From: Bombyx mori
Taxonomy: Eukaryota > Arthropoda > Insecta > Lepidoptera > Bombycidae
Direction of reading: 5' to 3'
NCBI RefSeq assembly: GCF_030269925.1
Contig: NC_085124.1
Location: 8,308,001-8,372,000, forward strand
Length of the DNA: 64,000 nt
Positions 53,767 to 64,000 of this stretch are shown in pieces; position 1 is the first letter of the stretch; each line of letters starts with the position of its first letter. The notes under the pieces are model-generated. The model had not been told where the DNA came from, did no database searches, and worked only from the letters and a program-made list of their open reading frames with translations. The translations under genes were made by a program, and so were the position numbers.

Positions 53767-54808
53767 CTGACATTTGGTATCCAGTGTGCTGCACAGTGAG
53801 AGGAATGCTACAAATAATTAATTATATCATGTATTATAATTATTATTATTAGGTCATTGGACAGGGCCGGACAATGTGTCTTAAATTTGTGAAATATATG
53901 TTATCAATTACTTGTGCCTTCTTGTTTTACGTTTACACAATATGAGTGAAATTAATTTGTTTTGTTAAACTTTCATGAGGATTAATGAGTAGACACGTTC
54001 GGCAATGTTACATTGACATGCTTTTTCGATCCCTGAAGTACTACCTAGCAGCCCTTTAATTAGTACTGAACCCTATTGTGTTATCTATCGTCTACATGTT
54101 ATAGTCAAATTGTTTCGTATCATTTATCATATTTTATCAGAAAAGTGGCAGCTGACTTCGAGATGCGGGCATTGGACACTGAAGCGTAATTACATTTACA
54201 AAATAATCTATTAAGTAGAGGATCGGAAGCACATTTGGTTGATTTATTTTATATCTAATGTGCCTATGAATGTAAATTATATATAAGTCTGGAGTGACGA
54301 AAATTAAATGATTTGAGAAATTCTTGTATGGAATAGGCAATAATTAAAAAACAATGTTCGTCCATAGTTGTCAACATGAATTTTATGTTTGTTGTAGTTT
54401 AAATATTTATTGATGGTTTAGTCCTTCTGTGAAGTTGGCCTAAACATGCAATTTACCTTCTTATATTTGTCATAGCATTTAAGTGTTAGTACCCAGGACT
54501 CCATTGCAAAAATATGTTTAGGAGAGAATATCCAGTGAAATAAAATTTAATTTGCTCTCAGTATTATTCTTAATGTTAAAATAAGTAGCAGTCAAAATTA
54601 TAGGAAAGTATATGATCTCCCCGGCCGAGGCTTATTTGTCAGTCTAATTATACTGTAATGAAAGTCTCAAATTTAATTATTTAAAATAAAGTAGAAGCAG
54701 TGTAGTCCTCGCAACAATAGTGCAATTGCTAAATATTATATAAATTATATGCAGGTTTTGCATTGTACAATTTTATTTTTAGCTATGTTAACATTTTTCA
54801 TTAATAAA
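53767..54808 (+). other. flw: Probable 3' UTR of PP1-beta
   Basis: AT-rich sequence without ORFs after the stop codon. Canonical AATAAA hexamers are at 54685-54690 and 54803-54808. The true cleavage site cannot be read from sequence. Confidence 0.5.
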
Positions 54809-55084
54809 TATTGCTATTTAAACTATTTGTTTATTTTGTTTTGACATTCTGTAATTTTCACAAAAAATGCTAAACTTTTCACATTCAACATTAATATTAA
54901 AGGCAATTTATTGTATGTCTACTTACAGTATTTTAAATTAATAATATTTCATTTTGTATATTAAGATAGTAATGCAATTGCTATTCTCGATATCTTTTGC
55001 TCTGCACATCTTTCACCTACTCTTTGAAAAATTCATTGCTAGACTTTATTGTAACTTGTTCATGTACAAATTTCTGAAATATAT

Positions 55085-55090
55085 TTTATT
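55085..55090 (-). terminator. Candidate poly(A) signal of the Nnf1-like gene
   Basis: AATAAA on the minus strand 16 bp after the TGA stop; further hexamer-like sites follow downstream. The gene's 3' end approaches that of PP1-beta tail to tail. Confidence 0.4.
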
Positions 55091-55105
55091 CAATCTATTA
55101 TGCAA

Positions 55106-58100
55106 TCACTTTATTTCATCAAAATGTAAGTCTTTGTCTGTCCAACTTTCTTCTTCTACATTTATCTTATTGTTTATTATATCACTTACAAAAGTATCAT
55201 GACATTCTAACTTTTTGCTGATTTTACTGAAGAAATCTTCATTTTTTTTTTGATACTTCTGTAAGTCCAGTTGTAAAGCCTTTAAATAGCCTCTTTTGGC
55301 AGAAATAACATTCTTCAACCTATTGACCCTCATTTCATATTCTTTAGCTAAGGATTCAAGTAGAGACTTTTGGTTTTGCAAATTTTGTACATCACTGGCT
55401 TTCATTTGTGCTTTCACATCTCCTAATTGTGGCCTCCTGAAATATAAAACAAATATTACTACTAACATTCGTAGTTAAAATGCTAAATTTTCAATATATA
55501 AATGTGAAAAGATCGCCTTCATAAATATAAATCAAGCTTTATGTAATGCAAGTAATAATTGCAAAAATATTTGCACTGATTTGTGTTGTCTCTCTTAATA
55601 AATTGCTTCTTCGTTGAGCCTAATGTTATTAGAAAAAGTAGAAGTAGCAGCTACTACTTAAATTTAACCCTTTTTTTATGACGAAAGTGCAACTGCATCA
55701 AACAGAACATAAGAGGCAATTGTAGCTCGGATTGAATGTGTGTTAAATAATCTCAATAAAAAAATCGGATTTAATTCCTTCCCTAATATGAGACAAATTT
55801 TAAATTTTTGCATTTCTCTTATAGATATGAAGTCACTCGTTTTCCATGTTTAATTTTTCTGAATTGGGACATGGTGATAGTAGATATATATCATTAGATA
55901 CATAAAGATGAAATAAGGGAATAAGTTTGTATGAACATAATGAAAACTTTGTTTCATTGAAAATAATATTATTTCATGTCCCATATCAGTCCTTAGGACA
56001 ATTACACCACCTATTTTTTAGTTTACTATTGTCTCAAGGTGGGCAATTAAAACACTTGTATCTATAAGTTCCAGTAACCCTATGCTATGAGGTAGACTGT
56101 GTTGGTTTGCTTATTTTAGGTGCGATGGATTTTTGGCAAAATTTAATCAACTCTGCGAATACACTTGGATGACAGCCACTAGAAGATTTTGAGTTCTCGT
56201 AGACACACCACATTTAGGGTAGTTTTTTTTTTTGTATCCATGGGGAATCCCAGTCTACGGATACCCTGCCAATGGGGGTCGGACTGGGTTATGTCGGACT
56301 CCGCGCCAAACCCGCCCAGCTTAACGACTAAACCCCAAAGAGCTCCTCCACTCCAGCTGGGCCGGGACCCAGGTACCGCCATGTGCGCGCCATGGAGGGT
56401 AGACTAGGGTTAGTAGAATCCTTGAATACTTCAGTCACATTACAAGGAAGAATGGAATGGAAACCTCGCGAAACTCATCGTGACCAGTACAGGCCTTGAG
56501 GGTTTAACCCAATACATTGGTCTGACCAAATCCACACTGCTCTTGACTGTACATTTCACAACATCCTCCACACCCGTTTATCTGCTGTAAGTACTAGCTG
56601 TGTAAATTAGTTTTGAACAAGGGAGAAGTATATTATATATTATTATGTAAAATGTATGGGTTTAATTATAACCAATGACGGGATTCAAGGACTATGATAC
56701 TAGTACACAACCATAAAAGGGATTCATTTTAAAATTTTATGAGCCTAATGGTTAACCAAAATGATTACTGTCCACTTTGCATGAAATAAAATTAATATAA
56801 TATTTTTATTGTAAACAAGCATAAAAACAACTTCAACACTAATCAGACTTCAGACAAATGTTTTTATTGTTAAGATAATGTTTTAAAGCAACTTAAAAGC
56901 GGGTGTATACAATGCATTAGAACAAGAGCTTGCGCTGGCCAGACCTTCATTATTTTATAAAAGCTAGTTTCTCTGTGCATGTCCACAACATAGATCAGAA
57001 AAAAAGAGCAGCTAAACTACAGAGTTTGGCTTATGGCTAATTGAACAGATCACAAGTCCAATACTTTTCGGTTAGCAATTATTAAGTTTAATTTACTTAA
57101 TTTAATATAATTTATTTCAGGAAAGTTAGTATTATTTCTATTGTACCATCAAACTTTTGGAGATGACATATTTGTAAAATAGTGTTATTTTGGCTTGATT
57201 GCTATTGATTTTGATTGCAACAAACTAAGATTAGTGTAATAGCATATCTGGCATTAATTAGCTGTCTAATATAGATATAAACCTATATAATCCAAATGGC
57301 ACCTTTGCCAGGCACAAAGTATTGCGTTACACATACCATAATTTTTTGCAGTCTCCAACATCATTAAACTTCTCCTTCTGCTTTTCAAGAATTTCTAATT
57401 TTTCAGGCATACTTTCATATTCCCACATATTACTGATTTCTTGTACCATTTCATCAAATATACCCTGTTTTAAGCAATTAAACATGGGTAACCATTTTAC
57501 ACGTCGCAATTTTGCTTTAGGTACAGTTTCCAAAAAATCTTCATCTCTGTGACATAGCAATTTAATGAATTAATACAATTCACACATTTTTACCAAATTA
57601 AACTAGGTGACATTACTTTTGAATCAAAATTGTGCTTATTATCAGCAAATTGTAGGATTTACTGTAGGCTACTGTTACTAAGTTTACGGATTTTTCTAGC
57701 ATTTTTTCGCTTTTCCTGCCTATCCTAATTTACCGAATCAAAGCTTTACTAATTAGAAGGGCCTGTGAGTCAAAACCATGTACAAAATAGAACATGGATA
57801 AAGTTGTTAATTCCAAATGCTGTGGTCAAATAAGTTACGCTTTTATTTTTTTTATTTTAAGCAATTGTTCCTAAAAAAGATATTATTAACTTGTTTCTGC
57901 TTGAAAAAGAAGTCTTTTAATTTATTATTTAATATTTTCTTATATTATTTATCAATTACTAAAATAACATATCAAGTGTGTACAATTTTAATTACTTGAC
58001 AAGGTTTACGATGTTTCCGAATTCTTTCAATATGACGAGATTATCGAAAGGGACTTCAGAATTCAACATTTCAACATCGTTTTCAAGATCTGCTAAATTT

Positions 58101-58108
58101 TCACTCAT
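55106..58108 (-). CDS. Nnf1: Probable Nnf1/PMF1, Mis12 kinetochore complex subunit
   Basis: Exons 58108-57996, 57546-57337 and 55436-55106 on the minus strand join in frame (phases 2 and 2) to 654 nt, 217 aa. The Mis12 complex links centromeric chromatin to the Ndc80 complex; Nnf1/PMF1 is its small coiled-coil subunit (human about 205 aa). The middle exon holds RRVKWLPMFNCLKQGIFDEM, comparable to the helical head of PMF1. The codon for W108 is split by intron 2 and yields LWRP, matching the WRP seen in human PMF1 just before its coiled coil. Exon 3 is a coiled coil (QNQKSLLESLAKEYEMRVNR, AKRGYLKALQLDLQKYQKKN) with an acidic tail. The assignment rests on length, order of features and remembered sequence, so another small kinetochore coiled-coil protein is possible. 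Convergent with PP1-beta. Confidence 0.7.
56030..56102 (+). mobile_element. Family T SINE, old 3' fragment
   Basis: gtctcaaggtgggcaattaa and gttccagtaaccctatgcta follow the family T order. In intron 2 of the Nnf1-like gene. Confidence 0.55.
56222..56405. repeat. GC-rich insert, probable unidentified repeat
   Basis: A sharply GC-rich block (ccctgccaatgggggtcgga, ccagctgggccgggacccag) after a poly-T run, unlike the flanking intron DNA. ORFs of about 70 aa on both strands reflect composition. Probably a transposon piece, family unknown. Confidence 0.4.
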
Positions 58109-59325
58109 CTTTATTTTTTCAACACTGATTGCGATTAAAATTGATCGAAACACTTAATTTAAAATTCACATCACTCAAAATTACAATAGTTTGCGCAATA
58201 ATCACAATTATTTTATTTATTTTGTTTGGCCTAGCGTTCGTTTGTTTCAAACTTTTTTTAAAATATTTTTTGAAAATAACGAGCCTGGAGTGGCCAGATT
58301 TGAATTTATGATCCTCCTACATTCTTGTTTGCTCTATGCTTAGTTAAAATGCAACTATACGAAAGCTGCTGATAATACCAAACTTTTTAAAAAATACTAA
58401 GAAACAAATCGGGTTAAGAAGATTTGACAAGAAATTTTGGAATCGTAGAGAAAATTCACTAAAAATACCACGATTTTGTTTATTAAAGGTAAAAAAAAAT
58501 AAAAAAAAACATCACGATTACCTACTATATGGCAATCAAATTCTACTGTCTAGTACTACTTTACTACTAATTTTAGGATCACTTTTATTGAATAATTAAG
58601 CAGATAGTGTCAAAGGACTTATAATATGTTATTTCATTTAATATGTAATTATTTGGACTTTTAATATTTATTTGAGATACTTCATCCAGAGATACCATAT
58701 CATATTTTTCCTATCGAACAGATTGTTCAGATGATCTTAAATCTTGATCATATAGATCTTTTAGTATCTCTGAGTCCAAAGAGGCATTTTATCTACAATG
58801 AATTCTTCTCTAAGACGTTTCCTGAGCGCTACTTGGGTATGTCTAGAGCATTTTCGATGTATATAAGTAACAGTGACGACTTACGACCACTTGGGCCACG
58901 GCCTTGTTTTAAATTTACCATAAACACCGAAAAATCTTACATTAGTAGAAAATTCTGAATATTCATATTTTTTGTCCGAAAATAGTATTACTGTTTGCTA
59001 AATTTTTTTATGTGCTACAAAATATGTTTTTATCCCCATGGAGTTAATACAAACTCTATGGTTATCCCTAAATAAGGAACCAAAAATTTAGATTTTTTTT
59101 AGTACTGGTAGCACTGAACAAATTAAAATAGTTTTTTCCGTTTCATTTCATTGAATTCATTCCATAATAAAATTAATTGCAGACAAATTAACTTTAAAAT
59201 TCAAAATAAAGTTTTAATTTATTTTCAGGGTAGCAAAATGTATTTTGAAACAAAAAACAGATTAAAGTGCCTTAATCTCAAATTATTGATTAATTTAATC
59301 TATCTGATCTTTTTTAAATATAAAA
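58109..59325. other. Gene-free stretch upstream of the Nnf1-like gene
   Basis: Very AT-rich; should contain the promoter of the Nnf1-like gene near 58109-58350. A 75-codon plus-strand frame at 58731-58958 (ending KFTINTEKSYISRKF) looks mildly protein-like but has no splice context. Confidence 0.4.
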
Positions 59326-59620
59326 ATGAATTGCTGTTCGTTAGTCTCGCTAAAACGGTAAGACCGATTTGGCTTATTTTGGTCTTGACTTATTTGTGGA
59401 AGTCCAGAGAAAGTTTAAAAGGTAAACCAATATGAAAATGCTCGGAATTAAATAAAAAATTACAATTTTGTTTTCCCTTTGATGTGTCCCCCGTCGGACG
59501 GATTCCTTTTGTTTGTTTTAAGTTTATTTTATACAAAAGTTTAGGTTGTTTATTTATCGATTGAGGCACTACGAAGTCTGTCGGGTCAGGTAGTTTTTGT
59601 GAAAAACTCTTTTGTTTTTT
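59326..59620 (-). mobile_element. Non-LTR retrotransposon 3' end (RTE-like)
   Basis: Inverted homologue of 31445-31742: ttgctgttcgttagtctcgc, ccgtcggacggattcctttt and atcgattgaggcactacgaa. The two copies differ by scattered substitutions and one short deletion. Confidence 0.7.
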
Positions 59621-59877
59621 TCGGTATGGCAATCAGCTACTTGCGAAGGCGTTGTAAAGTCCAAGCGTACGTATGGTAGAATTATACGGTACGGTACGCG
59701 ATGAAGACTTTTTAGCGGGAACGCGAGGAGCGACCCTAAATGGGTTTTTTAAATTTAGGTTTATACGTTTAATAATCCTGCTTTTATTATTAGCATCGCG
59801 AACTAGTCTTATATCTACATACATCTAGTAGTAAATGTAGAGTTTTTTGTACAGTGACTTAAAAATAAATATCAGTT

Positions 59878-60314
59878 TTTTTTATTGCTTAGATGAGTGG
59901 AAGAGCTCGCAGCCCACCTGGTGTTAAGTGGTTACTGAAGCACATACACATCTATAACGTAAATGCGCCACCCACCTTGAGATAAGTTCTAAGGTTTCAG
60001 TATAGTTACGACGGCTGCCCCACCCTTCAAACTGAAACGCATTACTCCTTCACGGTAGAAATAGGCGGGGTGGTGGTACCTACCCGAACGGACTCACAAC
60101 AGGACCTACCACCAGTAATTACGCAAATTATAATTTTGCGGGATTGATTTTTATTACACGATGTTATTCCTTCACCATGGAAGTCAATCGTGAATATTTG
60201 TTGAGTATCGTATTTCATTAGAAAAATTGGTACCCGCCTGCGGGATTCGATCACCGTTGCATCGCTCGATACGAATGCATCGGACGTCTTATCCTTTAGG
60301 CCACGACGACTTTT
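59878..60314 (-). mobile_element. Family T tRNA-derived SINE, full length
   Basis: Tail ttattgcttagatgagtgga, body caaattataattttgcggga and ttccttcaccatggaagtca, head ggattcgatcaccgttgcat and taggccacgacgactt. Only minor differences from 25068-25507. Confidence 0.95.
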
Positions 60315-60429
60315 GAAAGTATTTGGTATTTTTGCCTAATCATAAAACAAGTATTTCTTTACTAATGCATATTATTAAAAAGATGGTATTGTTCAAATAA
60401 TTAGATGTATCACTCTATATTTCATCGAA

Positions 60430-60705
60430 GGGGTTATGCTAGCTTCACCAGACGTGTAGGCGAGCTCACAAAGCTCAGCCTGGATACTTAGCTAACACTA
60501 GTTCTACTAAGAGCAGTGCTTTGCTGAATGTACCACCGGATCGGAATCGCGACCTACTTAGAAGATCCGGCGAGAAACTCAGTCGGTTGTGTTTGTGAGT
60601 TTGCTTTCACGACGAACCGTTCTTCACATTCGGCGGGATCGACGAGAACGGTGACCGATGCTTGGAATGTCTAAAAGCATCCATAGTCGAAGGATCCGAA
60701 ATGAC
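60430..60705 (+). mobile_element. Family H SINE-like repeat, diverged
   Basis: tagcttcaccagacgtgtag, then gtaccaccggatcggaatcg and gaagatccggcgagaaactc, and a 3' part with gacgagaacggtgaccgatg. The hairpin head is lost. Confidence 0.88.
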
Positions 60706-61589
60706 TTGCTAAATATTATCGTTCGGAATTTAATATCTGCAAACTTATCTTCGAACTGGCTTCAAACTGTTCCATAATGGCTACGGCCACATATCTATGA
60801 TGAGGACTCCCAGTAGTTGGTCTCTCAGGGATCGACATAAATTAAAAATGATTTTTCTAAAAATCAACCCCATAATAATTAACATAAGTCCTTATTTGCA
60901 ACTTTAAAGATAGGTAGGTACCTACTACATAAGTCGTATTACTTGTACCATCTTGTCATAAAAATGACTAATATTTTAGTAGGAAGTATCCTTGTTGTAC
61001 TTTTTTAAATTTAACAAGTCGATAGACAAGACAAGTTCGTACAAGATATGTGCTGAATTGTGTCTAAGTACTTTTTTTGTTGAATTTTGATGAGAAAGTG
61101 ATATTAGTTGTACTCACAACTAACTGCTAAGTTTTGAAATTGGTAATTCCTTTTGGTAATTGGTAATTGGTTTTTCTATTGTATCAATAGAAAAAAAAAA
61201 ACTGAAGTTACAATTCTTAAAATAGTTTGGCTATGGAGGTTTGTGGTATCAACTCATTTTGGAAAAGGGGTCTCTTGCCCAAAATAGTTTAGGAATCCCT
61301 GATATACAGTATGAATAGACAAAAGAAAAAAAATAAACTATTCTTCATTCTGTTTGTCAATACATTTTCTTAGTTGTTTAGTCACTCTTGACTAGTTTAT
61401 AATGAATAAAATTAAATTAAAACCAAGGTTTGGTCCCTACAGAATAAAAAATAAAAGAAAACGCAATAGGTCTGTAATATTAATCTTGGAGTGTTTCTAG
61501 TGACTACTTTCGTGAATATTGTCGAACTGCAGCCATTAAGAGAGTATACATATATTTATTTAAGAAGTTAATTATTCAATAACTTTTTT
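60706..61589. other. AT-rich stretch, nothing identifiable
   Basis: No exon or known repeat. A short imperfect repeat of ttggtaat occurs at about 61139-61172. Confidence 0.4.
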
Positions 61590-63931
61590 CTAATCTTTCA
61601 TTTCTGTCCACCGCAATGAAGGTCGACGGGTGGCAAACCTGCAATTTAGATTTTTAAAGGCCTTTCACACAATTTTTTAAATGACTTTTTTAACACATTT
61701 AACGGTAACCTCCAATTCTAACCACTTCTCATGTTCTGAATCATTTTCCAAACTCCTGTTATCTAAATATTATACGAAAATAAAAAAATACTTTTTTATC
61801 TTTTGTATTTTTTATTAATTGGAATAAGTAAAATAAATAAATTAAAGGTAACAAAAACAAGATTTGTGTAACAATTTCTTTACCGTGGCAGTGACTATGT
61901 TGAACCTTTTAAACAAGAGTAGCAGCAGTCTTTGAGATCTTGCGGAAAATCTTTATGTATATATTTTTTTTATTTACTTTCATTTTTCAGTTTCATTTAG
62001 TTAAAATGTTTCATTTAATTTTAAACATAGTCAACGTTTTGGTGCTTCGACTTTCAAGTAGGTAACGTTTTATTCGATGTTTCCAGCATACGATGACCCG
62101 CCTCTTAGTAAGCCGCGGCTGTAAAATAAAATATTTCATGATCCATCATATCATCTTTTCATTGATACATTTCATGAAACATTTAAAATCTAAGTCTAGT
62201 GAATAACTTTTAGCAAAATTGAAAGCAAAGTGACCCGAATCGGACCTAATAATGTGTTTTCAAACGCTACTATTCGGACCTAATAATGTGTTTTCAAACG
62301 CTACTATTTTAGCTATGTTAATACCATTTAACCTGTAAACATAAAAACAATATGTATATACATAAATATAAGAACCACAGTTATCAATGCTTTGACATTA
62401 TGTAATTTTTATTTCACACATCTATCAGTCTACAAATGAACAAATAACTTCATTTAATTAACAATTTCATTCTAATAATATAATTCTTGTACATTAAAAT
62501 TTTCTGAAAGAATTGGTGAATTAAAAAAGTACATAATATGTAACGATTAATGGGGAAAAGAATATAACACAAATATATATAATACAAAAGGATTGTTGAT
62601 GTAATATATTCAGTGCACCAAGTGTATTGGAACCGTCTACTAAAACGAACACAATATGTATTGATTTCCAACACGATAGCACTAAACGTCGTCATAGAAA
62701 TATAGTATTTGCTTAGTAAATCGTAACTTTAAATCAAGTCAACCTTGTCATAGCGAAATTCATGTTCACGCTTTTGGTGTTATCGCCAAGTCATTACGGA
62801 TCCTCCCGATCCATTAACGGTGCTTTTAGGTACCACAAGCACCGGTCACCGTCCTCGTCGAACCCGTCGCTTGCGACGCAGGGCTCGACGAGCGAATTAA
62901 CCCATAGACACAGCCCACTGAGATACCCGCCGAATCTTCTCAGTGGGTTGCGTTTCCGATTCGGTGGTAGATTCTGCGAAGCACTGCTCTTGCTAGGGCC
63001 AGTGTTAGCAGCACTCCGGTTTGAGCCCCGTGAGCTCACCTACACGTTATGGTGAAGCTGAAATAGCCTCTCAAGGCATAGGTAGGGAAAAAAAGATGTT
63101 ATCATATCATCATTTTTATTTTTGATGTTAATGCAATGTCGATTGCACCTATAATTGAGGTGACATCTGCCATGAACTTTTGTCAATTTGTCAATGTTTT
63201 GTATTGATGATCACTTTGTTGGTGCAACTTATTAAATAAATAAAAAATAAATAAAAATAAATAGTTAAGACATGGTCCAGCTGTTTTTGTTTACTGTGTT
63301 GTTTTCGTTTACTGTAACTCTTACATTTACTTACTAAAACAATAAGTATTTATGCTTTTTTTGATAAGTTAATTTTATATAATTAAATTACGTTAAGGTA
63401 GTGCTTTGTTCCAATTTCGATTTTGAGAACGGTCTCTCTACACCCTGTAAGGAATATTAACAAACTTGTTATTGTTACGGAAACGATAAGCTTATTAACT
63501 GAATTTGGTATTGCAAAATTAAAATACATCACACAAATGAATTATTTTAGTGTTCAATAAATTTATATGTTTGCGATAAAGTAGTTTTAAATAATAGATT
63601 TTTTTGAGTAATTCATGATGAATATGATAAGTGACATGTGCTCGATAAAAAAGTAAAGATAATCTACAAATATGTAAAATGCAAGAAAACAAAGTCATTC
63701 ATGTTTATAATTCAAAACATGCATTTTATAAAAAGAGCAAAGCAGTGGCTTGGTGTTTTAAATTTCTATGAGAGATGAACTCAATAAGACACTCATGAAA
63801 GTGGTTTAATGTCTTACCAGGATACCAGGATAGTTATAGTCGAGAAGGAACGTGCCACCGGATGATACATATACTGAATTTTTTTCGTCATTGTGCTTCG
63901 TGTCATAACTATTAGGATATTCGTAAAACAT
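61590..63931 (-). CDS. Possible small gene, two to three exons, unidentified
   Basis: Exon A is 63931-63818: the ATG follows an in-frame TGA, 38 codons end at a gtaaga donor, and it reads ...SVYVSSGGTFLLDYNYPGIL. Exon B follows the acceptor ttccttacag at 63444 in matching phase (GVERPFSKSKLEQSTTLT) and either stops at 63388 (56 aa) or uses the donor gtaatt after 63392. In the latter case exon C (61638-61590, acceptor aaattgcag) continues in phase as FATRRPSLRWTEMKD and stops, giving 71 aa. I do not recognise the product and no conservation can be checked, so this is a splice-and-phase prediction only. Confidence 0.35.
62240..62307. repeat. 34 bp perfect tandem duplication
   Basis: tcggacctaataatgtgttt tcaaacgctactat occurs twice in direct succession (start 62240 and 62274) with no visible difference. 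Confidence 0.93.
62790..63095 (-). mobile_element. Family H SINE-like repeat, full length
   Basis: From the head (ttgagaggctatttcagctt on the minus strand, partly deleted) through the core to cattacggatcctcccgatc at the other end. Contains the cgtcgcttgcgacg stem and gtacctaaaagcaccgttaa. Two ORFs of 81-97 aa across it are repeat frames. Confidence 0.93.
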
Positions 63932-64000
63932 TCACACAGACTACAGAAATATCTAATCTAGACGAAAGTCTCAAATCATTTTCCATTCAACACGCGTGAA

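Noticed and set aside
61270..61310. Possible hAT right end (ggaatccctg)
   Set aside because: No matching left end or target duplication could be found nearby.
62762..63055. 97 aa and 81 aa ORFs on opposite strands
   Set aside because: Both lie inside the family H repeat and recur in its other copies.

Overview
The window looks like nuclear DNA of a lepidopteran insect, most likely silkworm (Bombyx). It is AT-rich, has GT-AG introns, and carries about 30 copies of two SINE-like families I associate with Bombyx: a tRNA-derived SINE, here 'family T' (Bm1 type from memory), and a hairpin-headed GC-rich repeat, here 'family H'. Family names are recollection; the copies are read from the sequence.

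Layout. Positions 1-16300 hold no intact gene I can support, only repeats, two tandem duplications (1728-2169, 10775-11282) and a decayed minus-strand coding region (about 13650-15545). A plus-strand gene at 16588-21442 (3 coding exons, 412 aa) encodes an unrecognised two-pass membrane protein with a Ser/Thr-rich middle. Positions 21490-28300 are repeats plus a 656 bp terminal-inverted-repeat element. Minus strand 28322-45675 is a 23-exon gene, about 1572 aa, orthologous to NFRKB (INO80 chromatin-remodelling complex). It has a recognisable winged-helix region and an unusual exon made of VQL-type octapeptide repeats. Its introns contain a 1350 bp DNA transposon, a piggyBac-like MITE, foldback elements, SINEs and a near-perfect heat-shock-element array. 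Plus strand 47746-53766 is the 7-exon gene for protein phosphatase 1 catalytic subunit beta (flapwing/PPP1CB). Minus strand 55106-58108 is a 3-exon, 217 aa protein I assign to Nnf1/PMF1 of the Mis12 kinetochore complex. At the right edge (61590-63931, minus) the first exons of an unidentified small gene can be traced.

NFRKB and PP1-beta are divergent (2.07 kb between start codons) and PP1-beta and Nnf1 are convergent. All exon borders were placed by hand from splice consensus and reading phase; the NFRKB chain closes in frame across all 23 exons. Nothing here is an operon. The three named genes act in chromatin remodelling, dephosphorylation and kinetochore assembly, but no functional link is implied by the sequence.
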